This document shows, one piece after another, positions 39,701-49,525 of a DNA stretch of 64,000 nt (positions are counted from its first letter, which is position 1; each line of letters starts with the position of its first letter). The stretch spans positions 48,819,411 through 48,883,410 of the forward strand of contig OW203762.1 in the NCBI GenBank assembly GCA_934045905.1, written 5' to 3'. The notes beneath the pieces are model-generated. The model had not been told where the DNA came from. It saw only the letters and a list, made by a program, of their open reading frames with translations, and made no database searches. Source of the stretch: Leuctra nigra (Eukaryota; Arthropoda; Insecta; Plecoptera; Leuctridae). The position numbers were made by a program, and so were the translations under genes.

Positions 39701-42700
39701 TCATCCCCTCTTCTGTCTTGGCAACAATCATCAAGAGAATCAATCACAAACTTACAACCTCATTTACTTTGCATATTGCGGAAAAGAGTTTTGTTACACA
39801 ATAAAGTCCTGTCTTGTGTTTTCTCTAGAGTCAAGGCAAATTTATGGTTTTAATTGGTTGAAAAATAAAGTTCTGCCAAAATCAAAAACCGCATTGAACC
39901 ATTGACGTACACTGGGGTTGGGGACATGCGACTGGCCAGTCACCTGTCGTCGAAGTCTAGTGACAAACGAAACCGACCCGTTCTTACGTACAGACCAAGG
40001 TCAAATTCTTCACTCGTCTGGCTGAGATCGTCTTACATAGGCCAAGATTGCACGGAAAGCTGACGCAGCACAACAATATGCTTTGGATGTTCTTGTAGTA
40101 TAAATATGTAGACACAGCGAAGCATTAAACAAAATTAATAATATGTCTTTATATTGCCAGAATTTGATAAAGCAGTGCGGCCTCAGACATCGGCGAAAGC
40201 ATTCCGTGCTGCAGCTATAGCAGTCACGAATCCCATACAGAGCGGAAGTCAATGATTGAACGAGCCCTAACACCAAGAAAAATAAAATTCACTGTACCAC
40301 TGCAAACTCATCTATGAATTCCCACAAACAATTAGTTTCCCACTTTGCAATGTGTCCCCAATTAGTATTTATAATAGCACTTTACTGTCCTTCTATATGA
40401 ATATTCCAGCACCGTCACCGAGTAATTGAACCAGAGAGTCAGACAAGCAGGTCACTTACGTGCAACTCGATCTCAGAGTCCTGCTGTGAGAAGATGAACT
40501 GGTTGTCGTAAGAGTCGTGCATTACGGGATGAGTGTTGAAAGTCTCCGGATAGCCGTTCTGCAGCAGATGTCGGTCCAGCTCCTCTGGATCGCCCAGGAT
40601 CTTGGTCGGTACGATAGGAGCATGGCTGCCCAGCGCCTGGAACCATCACACAGTGTCAGCAAGAAAACCATGCAGGGGTGTGATCACATAAAATGAGAAC
40701 TTGCTTGTCTCATCTCAATGTTATTCACGGTCTTCTAGGGTCTTGTCACCGTGACAAGACAGTTATCATTTTATGTGATCGCACTCCAGTACACAAGAGC
40801 AATATTGAACTAACACATACAATTCACTAGGAATTCAATGTTGTTTTACATTTTTGAAAAGAGGAAGATTTCTCATGCTGTAAACAAACTACCACAATAG
40901 AGAGTGTATATCCATCCAACATTATCACATATCTGAAGTGGTAATTTTAAGCCAAAAACAATCAACAGTATCTATGTTTACGTAATTTGTACATCTATTC
41001 ATATGGCTTGTGGGGTAATAGTATATCGTCGGCTTTATGCAGAAACTCACTAACTCACATTTTGTGGAAATTGAGTTAGCAGCGTCATCTGCAGTCGATT
41101 CCGAAGTCTGTCAAAAGACAAGACTTGAAAAGCCAACAATACAAAATTTTAGTTTTCATTGACTACGAAAAAACCCCAATAAAGAGTGTTTATCGAAAAG
41201 TAATTAGGACATATAAGTGGTCGCCCATCCATCTTTGCACTGCTTAGCATGTGACCATTAATTAAATTAAGAAACTAAAGTGTGGAAAAAGATATAGGTT
41301 TCTTTTCCAGAGGTAAGTGTGGTCTATACCTCAAGTATCTCAGAACTACGAAATGTGAGTTAGTGACTTTCTACAAAAAGTCTACAATATGATCATATAA
41401 GAGGCCAAAATAACTGTCTCTGGTGTTTAGGGACTGTGAACTGCAATGAAGGAGAGAGAGAAGTGACAGCCTCCTCTAGTGAATGTGGAATGAGAAGTGG
41501 AACTCACCTGGTAGTCTGGCGAGGTGGGTTCAACCGGCCGCGCGACCACGAGGCGGACGTGACTGCCCGACTGTCTGAGCACGGCCGCCACTTGCTCCGA
41601 GCCCATGCCGCGCAGGTTCACCTCGCCAATCTGCAGGATGTGGTCGCCACTCTGTAGTCGGTTGTCCTGCGACGCCAAACACAGCACATGGAGATTATAC
41701 AAGTTTACCACGCTCTTTACCTAGTACAGATATAAATAATCACAAAAATCAGTTAGGGCCAAAATATGATTTTGGATTGTAAGATACATTTTGTCTTACT
41801 CAGAGGTGCAATATGTATACTGAACTGAAATAACATTTTTTTGTCGCTTTTCTGGACATATTTCATTTCTAGGTATGTGTTCCATCTTCTCAAAAATGCT
41901 TCAAAATAATTAAATCTAAGTAGGTAGGTGTTTAATTTTTGATGGCTTTGCACTTACAGATTTGCCAGCAAGAGGAGAAAACTAAATGATATTACTGTCA
42001 TAATGAATGAATGGCATGTTCATTGCTAAACAGATCATATAAGTAAGATACTGTCATGTCATGAGGAAGTACTGACCCGGTCCGCCACGCCCCCCGGCAA
42101 GATGGTCTTGACCACAACGCCTGTGCTGCGTCCCCCGATGATCCCGAAGCCAAGTCCCGAGCCATCGTTGATCAGATCGATGATCTCTACTTGAGCCCAC
42201 TCTGTGTTCAGCTGAAACAACAAGACTCCATCAGACTCGTAGCTAACTTTGCTCCAGTTATGTCCGGTCCAAGCAACCAGACAACCCCCACACCTAAACA
42301 ATCTCACTTCAGTTGTGACCTTGCAAAAAAGGCTGCACATAATCACATAATACCTAATACTAGGAAAACGCTCAGTGTAACGCGTTGGTGAGCGAGCACG
42401 GAGACATGCAAATTCTCGAACCGGAAATGCGTACACAAGCACAGAAAACATATACATCCATATTGAATTGAAATATGATAACTCAATCAACACAACATAT
42501 TATTATGCTTTTCATTGAAACTTGAAAATAACATCTAAGCATCTAAGAACCCTGGTTAAAATAAAACAAATCAGATTCAATCCAATTGGCACTGGAAAAC
42601 ATTCATTTTGATACTTCATTACTGACAGATATTAAAAATGTTAATAAGTTCATACGTTCTTAACTGATTGGGATGAAATTTTGTAAAATAAGAGACAATG

Positions 42701-44862
42701 TTGGTCTTAATGATCATGCAAAATATGAGTTTGATCTGAATTATCGAAGACTGTTTTCATTTTTCAGCCTATCAGGAGATACTTATTTAAATTTTAACCA
42801 ATTAATGGATTTCAAAAAAATTATGGTCTGCAAACAGAGAAGGTTGGTTTTACATGTGTGCAAAATTTCAGCTAGATCAAAGTAAAACTCTGACCTGTAT
42901 AGCCAAAATATGAATTTGATCAGATTTATCGAATACCATTTTCATTTTTCAACCTATCAGGAGATGTTTATTTCAATTTTAACCAATGAATGGATTTTTA
43001 AAAAATTTGGGGCCTGCAAACAGAAAAGGTTGTCTCTACATGTGTGCAAAATTTCAGATCGATCGAAGAAAAACTCTGACCTGTACAGCCTCACCCAACA
43101 GAAAAAAAAACAAAAAAACAAAAAAACAAAAAAAAAACAGAGGTCCGTGCCAAATGAGCCGAAAGGAGACGCTCGCTACGCTCGCTCAATTATCATCACT
43201 TAATAATACATTTTAAGTTAATAAATTTATATTTAATTTTGGAGCATCCATACAGTTTTGTGTATTTGACCTTTCACTGACAATGTTTGTATGTTCTGTA
43301 CATGTTCGAAACTGCAATAAATAAATAAAATACAAATTTACAAAGAGAGGAATTCAAACCTTGCAATTCCAATTGAATTACCTAAAGTCCCATACACATA
43401 GGTACATTGCCTAATAAATTGATTGGTTGTACTGTTATCAGTTTGTTAAGGATTATTTGTAGCTCACAAATTTAAGGTCCTTACACAATTGATAGGACTT
43501 TTGATTATGGTGGATTTTGGTATAGAATATAAGTAGTCCATAGGAAAGTAGGTAACTGGGAATCTTGAGAAAATATCCTAAGAGTGCATTTCTGTCAAAA
43601 TGTGTACACTTGAAAGAAGGAAAACTTCGAGACAAATTAGATAAGACAGAATCTTTTGATATTTTGCGAATAACTCTTCCCCTCACCCATTCCACTTGTT
43701 CACTACTTTCTTCTTCTGCTTCCATTAGAATCACACAACTGTGCTGAAGAGACATTCTGCCAACACTTGAGATCGCAGATGATCAAATTTATTGCAACCC
43801 GAACTTCCGCTATAAGTCCAAGTAATGACGCAACCAGCTGACAGGCGACGGAGAATCTGTTCAAATTAATAACAAATTGCGCTTGTTTTGTGACTCGCAT
43901 TTCATCCGGTGCCGATAAACAAAACATCTTGGCACTGGCGAGGTGTCGCCGCGTGCAGGTGGCAGATTCATGACAAAACCCGCGCAGCGAAGTGCGTCAA
44001 GATTGATAATGTGAGAGGAAAGAGCGAGAGAGATGGCTGCAAGGTGGCCCCAGGCGATAAGAGCAAGATCACATTCATTACTCTCACACGCTCCACTTGT
44101 CTTCAAGGAGCACCAATAATTCTCCATCTTCTTAAAAGGTTTGTAGACAAAACAAAATGACAAAAGAAGAAGCCCTGAATAATTCAGCCAGGATTCAGTT
44201 CTTATTCAGTATAATTCCAGTTTATTTGTTGACGATGTAAGCCGATTAATACATCGACGTTCTGAAGAAAGTGATTGGTTATAGCTCAAGGGTTATAGGG
44301 TAAGTTGCAACACCCTGGTTGCTGTGGTAACAGAATTCAATATTGTTTATTTTATTGGCGGACAGACAATTTTTCAATAGTTAAATCGAATTTTAAATAC
44401 AGTTGTGAAAGAAGAATAGATAAAAAGTAAGGAGCAAATGCAATCACATTAAATAAGGATTAAGAATGATTACTTATTATTACATATTTACTGGAAGCAT
44501 CTGTCCCCCAGCTAGATTTCGATCAGCTGTGACGTCAGACAGGACTGCGTTCACGTGATGCGTTTTAGACACAATGCTCGTTAATCAGGGGTTCTCGTCA
44601 AGGAGGTGTACTCACCACCATATCAGAGCCCGCCTTGGAGGTGTCGCTGACGGCCGACGGCGATCTGTCGACGAGCGACGGGGAGGGCGACGAGGGGTTC
44701 TCGCCGAGGAGGTCCTCGTCAGTGTCGCTGCGAGCTACGACGAGCTCCACCAAGCCTCGAGCCTTCTGGAGGATGCTGATGGCCTGCTGGTGGGAGATGT
44801 TGGAGTCCAGAGGCTGGCCATCGATAGCTAGGATCTGATCGCTCTCGTGCAGGCGTCCATCT
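33379..44862 (-). CDS. Patj: Patj homologue, multi-PDZ polarity scaffold (partial: 5' exons missing)
   Basis: Ten minus-strand exons (44862-44616, 42211-42077, 41666-41508, 40636-40460, 39678-39480, 38645-38344, 37578-37207, 36725-36564, 35526-35284, 33705-33379) join in one frame through GT-AG introns and end at a TAA. The product, about 775 residues, holds the second half of PDZ1 and complete PDZ2 to PDZ5. Carboxylate-binding loops are GLGFGI (PDZ2), GLGITI (PDZ3), GLGISL (PDZ4) and GLGFSI (PDZ5). Phrases such as [20 protein letters not shown] and [10 protein letters not shown] are typical of Patj/INADL/MUPP1. Patj joins the Crumbs-Stardust/PALS1 complex through an N-terminal L27 domain and uses its PDZs to organise apical junctions. 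The L27 and the first part of PDZ1 were not found here. The family call is firm. One-to-one orthology and the exact PDZ count relative to fly Patj (usually described with four) are from memory. Confidence 0.93.
34188..34260. repeat. Short inverted repeat in Patj intron
   Basis: GTGTAGAAACACGT at 34188-34201 is matched by its exact reverse complement at 34247-34260, with a 45-base loop. It is small enough to be either a MITE remnant or chance structure. Confidence 0.45.
34937..34996 (-). other. Candidate 60-bp cassette exon in the last Patj intron
   Basis: A T-rich acceptor (GGTATTTCAG) and a perfect donor (GCAG|GTGAGTA) bracket 60 bases, a multiple of three. Between phase-0 Patj exons i and j it would be read with an in-frame TGA near its middle, cutting PDZ5 short after the GLGFSI loop. 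In another phase it is open and reads [15 protein letters not shown], so it could instead belong to an overlapping gene or isoform. Only the splice-site strength supports it. Confidence 0.35.
35284..35526 (-). CDS. Patj: Patj exon i: Ser/Thr-rich linker and start of PDZ5
   Basis: 81 codons in phase 0, from CGCAG|AGC to CAG|GTGAGA. It has [20 protein letters not shown], then a Thr/Ala run ([10 protein letters not shown]), then [30 protein letters not shown] is a PDZ5 hallmark in this family, and the intron falls right after it. Confidence 0.95.
35866..36198 (+). repeat. Repeat with histone-type 3' stem-loop (35921-35936)
   Basis: GGCCCTTATCAGGGCC (35921-35936), preceded by CGAAACGTCGCAAC and followed by ACCA, is a textbook match to the histone mRNA 3' stem-loop. 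No histone coding sequence lies upstream. The open frame running through it has no recognisable domain. The same CGAAACGTCGC plus stem-loop module occurs near 20010, so it is best viewed as part of an interspersed repeat inside the Patj intron. Confidence 0.6.
36564..36725 (-). CDS. Patj: Patj exon h: C-terminal half of PDZ4 and linker
   Basis: 54 codons in phase 0, from GCCAG|GTG to [29 protein letters not shown] and [11 protein letters not shown] close PDZ4, with His at alphaB1 (class I type). The linker that follows ends in QDRAAFAAR. Confidence 0.94.
37207..37578 (-). CDS. Patj: Patj exon g: acidic linker and N-terminal half of PDZ4
   Basis: 124 codons in phase 0, from GTTCAG|GAT to GAG|GTAAAT. 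An acidic start ([10 protein letters not shown]) and a region containing [18 protein letters not shown] lead into [17 protein letters not shown] and [20 protein letters not shown]. This is the PDZ4 pattern of PATJ/MUPP1. A 28-bp intronic hairpin ends about 90 bases upstream of the acceptor. Confidence 0.95.
37667..37748 (-). repeat. 28-bp stem hairpin in Patj intron, close to an acceptor
   Basis: Arms at 37667-37694 and 37721-37748 are reverse complements with one mismatch around a 26-base loop. In the sense (minus) transcript the mismatch becomes a G-U wobble, so the stem pairs over all 28 positions. It ends about 90 bases upstream of the acceptor of exon g. It may be a tiny MITE or a structured RNA. 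Confidence 0.75.
38344..38645 (-). CDS. Patj: Patj exon f: rest of PDZ3 and conserved tail
   Basis: Two bases complete the split codon (G|AG, Glu), then 100 codons. It encodes [20 protein letters not shown], the helix [11 protein letters not shown] and [20 protein letters not shown], the last a signature of insect Patj after PDZ3. The donor is the weak ATG|GTTCGT. A perfect GTAAGT lies about 72 bases further into the intron, but using it would include an in-frame stop. Confidence 0.93.
38760..39151. mobile_element. Foldback MITE with TTAA flanks in Patj intron
   Basis: Almost the whole element is one long inverted repeat with arms of about 185 bp, meeting near 38958. TTAA lies at both outer edges (38760-38763 and 39148-39151), followed inward by GAGGCAAACGGAAGCGAG in inverted orientation. 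TTAA duplication is the hallmark of piggyBac-type insertion. There is no ORF, so it is non-autonomous. It lies between Patj exons e and f. Confidence 0.85.
39480..39678 (-). CDS. Patj: Patj exon e: linker and start of PDZ3
   Basis: Starts in phase 0 after TTCTCAG and ends one base into a codon at AAG G|GTGAGT (66 codons plus one base). After a hydrophobic/Pro linker it enters PDZ3 with [19 protein letters not shown] and GYVCEK. The GLGI form of the binding loop is the one seen in PDZ3 of this family. Confidence 0.94.
40460..40636 (-). CDS. Patj: Patj exon d: linker between PDZ2 and PDZ3
   Basis: 59 codons in phase 0, from TTCCAG|GCG to CAC|GTAAGT. There is no recognised fold. The segment is polar and contains [17 protein letters not shown] and [17 protein letters not shown]. 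It joins the flanking PDZ exons in frame with consensus splice sites. A 107-bp MITE lies only about 41 bases upstream of its acceptor. Confidence 0.9.
40678..40784. mobile_element. 107-bp MITE next to a Patj acceptor
   Basis: The 19-bp terminal inverted repeats GTGYGATCACATAAAATGA have one mismatch. Inside is a second perfect hairpin, GTCTTGTCAC/GTGACAAGAC. The element ends about 41 bases upstream of the acceptor of exon d and must therefore lie in or near the branch-point region. Confidence 0.75.
41038..41375. mobile_element. 338-bp MITE in Patj intron
   Basis: Terminal inverted repeats of about 25 bp (outer part TGYAGAAASTCACTAACTC) bound an AT-rich, non-coding interior between exons c and d. 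No clear target duplication was seen and the family was not identified. Confidence 0.65.
41508..41666 (-). CDS. Patj: Patj exon c: C-terminal half of PDZ2
   Basis: 53 codons in phase 0, from CGCAG|GAC to [27 protein letters not shown] is followed by the helix [12 protein letters not shown] and the closing strand [11 protein letters not shown]. Ser at alphaB1 suggests a non-class-I ligand preference for this domain; that is inference from the PDZ family. Confidence 0.95.
42077..42211 (-). CDS. Patj: Patj exon b: N-terminal half of PDZ2
   Basis: 45 codons in phase 0, from TTTCAG|CTG to CGG|GTCAGT. It contains the carboxylate-binding loop GLGFGIIGG and the strand [14 protein letters not shown], a close fit to PDZ2 of MUPP1/PATJ. 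The codon after the donor belongs to the next exon, so the PDZ is split immediately after VADR. Confidence 0.95.
42711..43200. repeat. Diverged tandem duplication of an interspersed repeat
   Basis: Two copies, offset by about 185 bp, share ATCAGGAGAT, CTGCAAACAGA, ACATGTGTGCAAAATTTCAG and ACTCTGACCTGTA. An A-rich run follows (43105-43140), then GAGACGCTCGCTACGCTCGC. Related phrases occur near 47050 and 54020, so this is a widespread repeat family in this genome. It lies in the intron between Patj exons a and b and does not code. Confidence 0.7.
44616..44862 (-). CDS. Patj: Patj exon a: C-terminal half of PDZ1 and linker
   Basis: The acceptor TTGCAG precedes 44862. The exon supplies the last base of a split codon, then 82 codons to the donor GTGAGT at 44615. 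It encodes [18 protein letters not shown] and the helix [10 protein letters not shown], in which His takes the alphaB1 position expected of a class I PDZ. An acidic, Ser/Pro-rich linker follows (residues about 47-82). The beginning of this PDZ, including the GLGF loop, must come from an exon further upstream. No convincing one was seen up to 64000. Confidence 0.93.
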
Positions 44863-44870
44863 CTGCAACA

Positions 44871-45105
44871 AACAACACATGGCGTCAACGTCAACAGCAA
44901 CACACAACGTCAACAACAACACACAACGTCAACAGCAACACAAAACACATGGCGTCAACGTCAACAGCAACAAACAACACATGGCGTCAACGTCAACAGC
45001 AACACACAACACATGGCGTCAACGTCAACAGCAACACAACGTCAACAGCAACACATATCGTCAACGTCAACAGCAACACACAACGTCAACAGCAACACAT
45101 CAGTC
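44871..45105. repeat. CAACGTCAACAG-type minisatellite abutting a Patj acceptor
   Basis: Irregular repeats of CAACGTCAACAGCAACACA and CACATGGCGT begin within 10 bases of the acceptor of exon a. On the sense strand they read GTTGACGTTGACG, so the whole 3' splice region of the intron is repetitive. The Gln/Asn-rich plus-strand frames here are by-products. Confidence 0.85.
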
Positions 45106-46139
45106 ACGTCTTCCCGTCCACAAGGAATGTACTTCACTTTGTTTCAACACAGTCGTTCTCCATCGGTGGGGAATTCTCCGTTAGGGGGGAATTTTAGGGT
45201 TCCAGTGGGGGAATTGTGTCATGAATACAAAACGTATTTTTAAACAAAGTATTCTATCTGTGAAGAAACCAAAAAGTAACCAAATATCAAATCGACGATA
45301 GTTATTGTTCAAAACGCTGAGAAATGGTTAAAGTTAATTTTTGAATTTCAAAATTTTCCCGAGCCTGTGCGGCCCGGACCCATGTAGCATGAGGGCCCAT
45401 CCAAAAAACAAATTATTTCGTTCTCAAGCTTGTAGGTAGGACGTTTACGTTTTACGTATACAAATCCTAAACCGGAATATGGTTGTCATCACAAATAACT
45501 CGATTTCGTCATTGGGAAGGGTGAATTCTAGTTTTATAATTTACAAGACATCGCTGCAGTATGAGCGTATTTCTTTGAAACTGAGTGTATCCAAGCTACA
45601 AAGCTCTCCTACTAAGTCTGGGGACGCAGGTTCTCCTCGCTATAGATGTTCATTGGACCAATAAAGCTGCTTGCCATCTCTTTATCAGGTACATGAGATC
45701 TTACATCTTTATGTTGCCACCGGTGGGGTTAAACTTTCCTACGCGAAACTGTTTAGAAGGTCTTGCCAAGTTCACAGATAAGCAGCCGAACTTGGCTCCA
45801 GTTGAGACTTGAACAGCTACGAACCCTCTCGGATGTTTTATATAAAACTATACATTCTGCCTCACTCCATACAGTTATTAGTTAACGCCAACATTATTAT
45901 TTCAACAATATTTTCTTGTAGATTTTAGACAGCCATTCCCGACAAAAAGTTTGCTTTTTTATCCTTTGAGCAAAATAATTTATTATGAAACACGGCTTCT
46001 CTCTCTCTGTGGATAACTAACAACTGACATGATGCATTCAATATTTGGAACAGAATATTGTGGCTGATGAAAACTAAGAGATAGAAAATTGTCAATCGAG
46101 CAAATCTTGACTTGAATCTAATTTGGTCCAAGAAACACA

Positions 46140-47427
46140 TACCCCATAAAAACACTCCGTGTAAAAATACCAGCCAAGTCTCTTCAACTAAAAAAAAATA
46201 GAAGAAATCTAAAAATTCAGCACTGAAAAGTATTGATATCAAACAATTGGCCAAGCCAAAACTTTTCAAAAAATACTTGGCGCATCGTGCATATAAATAG
46301 TATAGAAGTAGGCAGGAAATGAAATGTACTCATCTATACATGTCATAAAAAAAAACGATGCGCCAAGTATTTTTTGAAAAGTTTTGACTTGGCCAATTGT
46401 TTGATATCACTACTTTTCAGTGCTGAATTTTTAGATTTCTTCTATTTTTTTTTTAGTTGAAGAGACTTGGCTGGTATTTTTACACGGAGTGTTTTGTATG
46501 GGGATATCACTCCTTTTTTCAGTTTATTCTTACAGCTTGTAACATTATATTGTGGCACCAAAGACTATTATTCCTTAAAAAAATACGCCTTTGTGATTTG
46601 GTTGCTAAGAAAAGTTGTGCTTGTTGCTATGTAAATGCTATAAATAATATGCTATGAAGTATAGCGAAAGTTTGGTTCCAATCGGTCTAGCCGTTCTCGA
46701 GTTATGGCATCACTTCCGGTTTTCAAAATGGCGGCTGGCGTCAGTGCCACCTAAAATATGTATTTATAAATGTTATATAACATAAAAAGTCTTCTGAATA
46801 TATTGTTATAAAAGATGATTATAGTCTGATTTTTCATTTTTATGACATCATTTCCGGTTTCGGTAATAGTACATTTCTGTTTAGACTATTGATATTTTAT
46901 ATAGATGACAGTCCGAATCGTTTGGCGCTAGTTTCGTCCCGATCGGTCCATCCGTTTTTGAGATATGACGTCACTTCCGGTTTCAAAATGGCGGCACAAA
47001 AAATTTGTAAGTGCAAGGTATCATCAGACGCCAAAAGTGCACATGTGGTAAAAATTTCAGATCGATCGATTTAGCCGTTTAGGCTGTGGCCCTGTCAACA
47101 GTGTTTCCTGATATCTGAATCATAATCAGATACCTTTTAAAAGGGGTGTAAATTCACTGTTTTCACGGCCTTCTAGCTCGCAAATGGCATAATCTGTTGT
47201 TACCTCATTTGGTATATGGGGTGGGGTGGGCCATAGCTCGAAATTAAGATATTTTGCAACAATGTGATATTTTCGGATTTTAAGATCCAGTAGGCCGAAA
47301 ATGCTATGTTGTTGCTTACAGTAAAAGTGTTTGGTCTGCTCCTTAGTTTATTAGGCAGTAACGGTATTTTGAGTGAGTGTGAGTGTACTGTACGACTTGG
47401 CTGGGTGGAGCGACCGCTCCACTAGAT
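46140..47427. mobile_element. 1.3-kb interspersed repeat, copy A, with 5' foldback
   Basis: It begins TACCCCATAAAA with a foldback (arms about 46141-46275 and 46346-46503). A body follows that contains repeated CACTTCCGGTTT and CAAAATGGCGGC. It ends in GTGGAGCG-AC-CGCTCCAC followed by TAGAT. The whole length is matched by 53054-54394. No coding capacity was seen. The terminal hairpin before CTAG recalls a Helitron 3' end, but the 5' end does not fit. Confidence 0.85.
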
Positions 47428-47750
47428 CGCTATAGAAGCCGAAAGGAATACTTCAATCGGTTCGTTTAACGGGGCTACCGTAATTTATATGTTTTTTTTA
47501 AAAAATACCAATAAACTACCACATCAATATTAAAAAACGTGCCACGCTTGGCAATGAATCAAGTTGAGCTTGATCGATTCAAGATTGAATTACGAACGCA
47601 TTATTTAGCCTCGGGGAGCTCAATCCAGTGACTTACATTTACGATGCAATAAGACAGTTTGATAAATCAGCGCGCAGGTAATATCCCGGCATGTGTAGCG
47701 AGGTGAGGAATATACGAGGAGTATAAATCCAGCCACGCGGGTCGATCACA
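47428..47750. other. Non-coding
   Basis: Unique-looking sequence between the 1.3-kb repeat and the 68-bp array. Nothing was recognised. Confidence 0.5.
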
Positions 47751-49246
47751 GAGGCGGTGATGTTTCACACATCTGCATGGGGCAGCGTCGTCACGATGTC
47801 GTCGAACACGCGGGACAGGAGGCGGTGATGTTTCACACATCTGCATGGAGCAGCGTCGTGATGATGACGTCGAGGACGCGGGACAGGAGGCGGTGATGTT
47901 TCACACATCTGCATGAAGCAGCGTCGTGATGATGTCGTCGAGGACGCGGGACAGGAGGCGGTGATGTTTCACACATCTGCATGGGGCAGCGTCGTCACGA
48001 TGTCGTCGAACACGCGGGACAGGAGGCGGTGATGTTTCACACATCTGCATGGAGCAGCGTCGTGATGATGACGTCGAGGACGCGGGACAGGAGGCGGTGA
48101 TGTTTCTCACATCTGCATTGAGCAGCGTCGAGATGATGACGTCGAACACGCGGGACAGGAGGCGGTGATGTTTCACACATCTGCATGGGGCAGCGTCGTC
48201 ACGATGTCGTCGAACACGCGGGACAGGAGGCGGTGATGTTTCACACATCTGCATGGAGCAGCGTCGTGATGATGACGTCGAGGACGCGGGACAGGAGGCG
48301 GTGATGTTTCACACATCTGCATGAAGCAGCGTCGTGATGATGTCGTCGAGGACGCGGGACAGGAGGCGGTGATGTTTCACACATCTGCATGGGGCAGCGT
48401 CGTCACGATGTCGTCGAACACGCGGGACAGGAGGCGGTGATGTTTCACACATCTGCATGGAGCAGCGTCGTGATGATGACGTCGAGGACGCGGGACAGGA
48501 GGCGGTGATGTTTCTCACATCTGCATTGAGCAGCGTCGTTACGATGTCGTCGAACACGCGGGACAGAAGGCGGTGATGTTTCACACATCTGCATGAAGCA
48601 GCGTCGTGATGATGACGTCCAGGACGCGGGACAGGAGGCGGTGATGTTTCACACATCTGCATGGGGCAGCGTCGTCACGATGTCGTCGAACACGCGGGAC
48701 AGGAGGCGGTGATGTTTCACACATCTGCATGAAGCAGCGTCGTGATGATGTCGTCGAGGACGCGGGACAGGAGGCGGTGATGTTTCTCACATCTGCATGA
48801 AGCAGCGTCGTGATGATGACGTCGAGGACGCGGGACAGGAGGCGGTGATGTTTCTCACATCTGCATTGAGCAGCGTCGTCACGATGTCGTCGAACACGCG
48901 GGACAGGAGGCGGTGATGTTTCACACATCTGCATGGAGCAGCGTCGTGATGATGACGTCGAACACGCGGGACAGGAGGCGGTGATGTTTGACACAACTGC
49001 ATGGAGCAGCGTCGTCATGATGTCGTCGAGGACGCGGGACAGGAGGCGGTGATGTTTCACACATCTGCATGGAGCAGCGTCGTCATGATGTCGTCGAGGA
49101 CGCGGGACAGGAGGCGGTGATGTTTCACACATCTGCATGGAGCAGCGTCGTCATGATGTCGTCCAGGACGCGGGACAGGAGGCGGTGATGTTTGACACAT
49201 CTGCATGGAGCAGCGTCGTGATGATGTCGTCGAGGACGCGGGACAG
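47751..49246. repeat. 68-bp minisatellite, 22 units, with higher-order repeat
   Basis: GAGGCGGTGATGTTT recurs every 68 bases from 47751. Units fall into types by the block after the CTGCAT: GGGGCAGCGTCGTCACGATG (A), GGAGCAGCGTCGTGATGATGAC (B), GAAGCAGC (C) and TGAGCAGC (D). The first twelve units read ABCABD ABCABD. Minus-strand frames of 117-185 codons come from the stop-poor unit. Confidence 0.95.
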
Positions 49247-49525
49247 GAGGCGGTGATGGTAATGCAAGCTGCATGACGGAACTGGAGGCGGTGATGACTT
49301 AGCAAACGCGCGGGACAGGAGGCGGTGATGGTGATGGAGGCTGCATGACGGAACTGGTAACGGTGATGACTTAGTAGATGCGCGGGACAGGAGGCGGTGA
49401 CGGTAATGGAGGCTGCATGACGGGACAGGAGGCGGTGATGGTAATGGAAGCTGCATGACGGGACAGGAGGCGATGGTAATGGAAGCTGCATGACGGAACT
49501 GGAGGCGGTGATGGAATCGGTAAGC
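49247..49525. repeat. Degenerate extension of the 68-bp array
   Basis: GGGACAGGAGGCGGTGATGG and GGAGGCTGCATGACGGRACT alternate with irregular spacing. They are evidently derived from the same unit. Confidence 0.85.
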
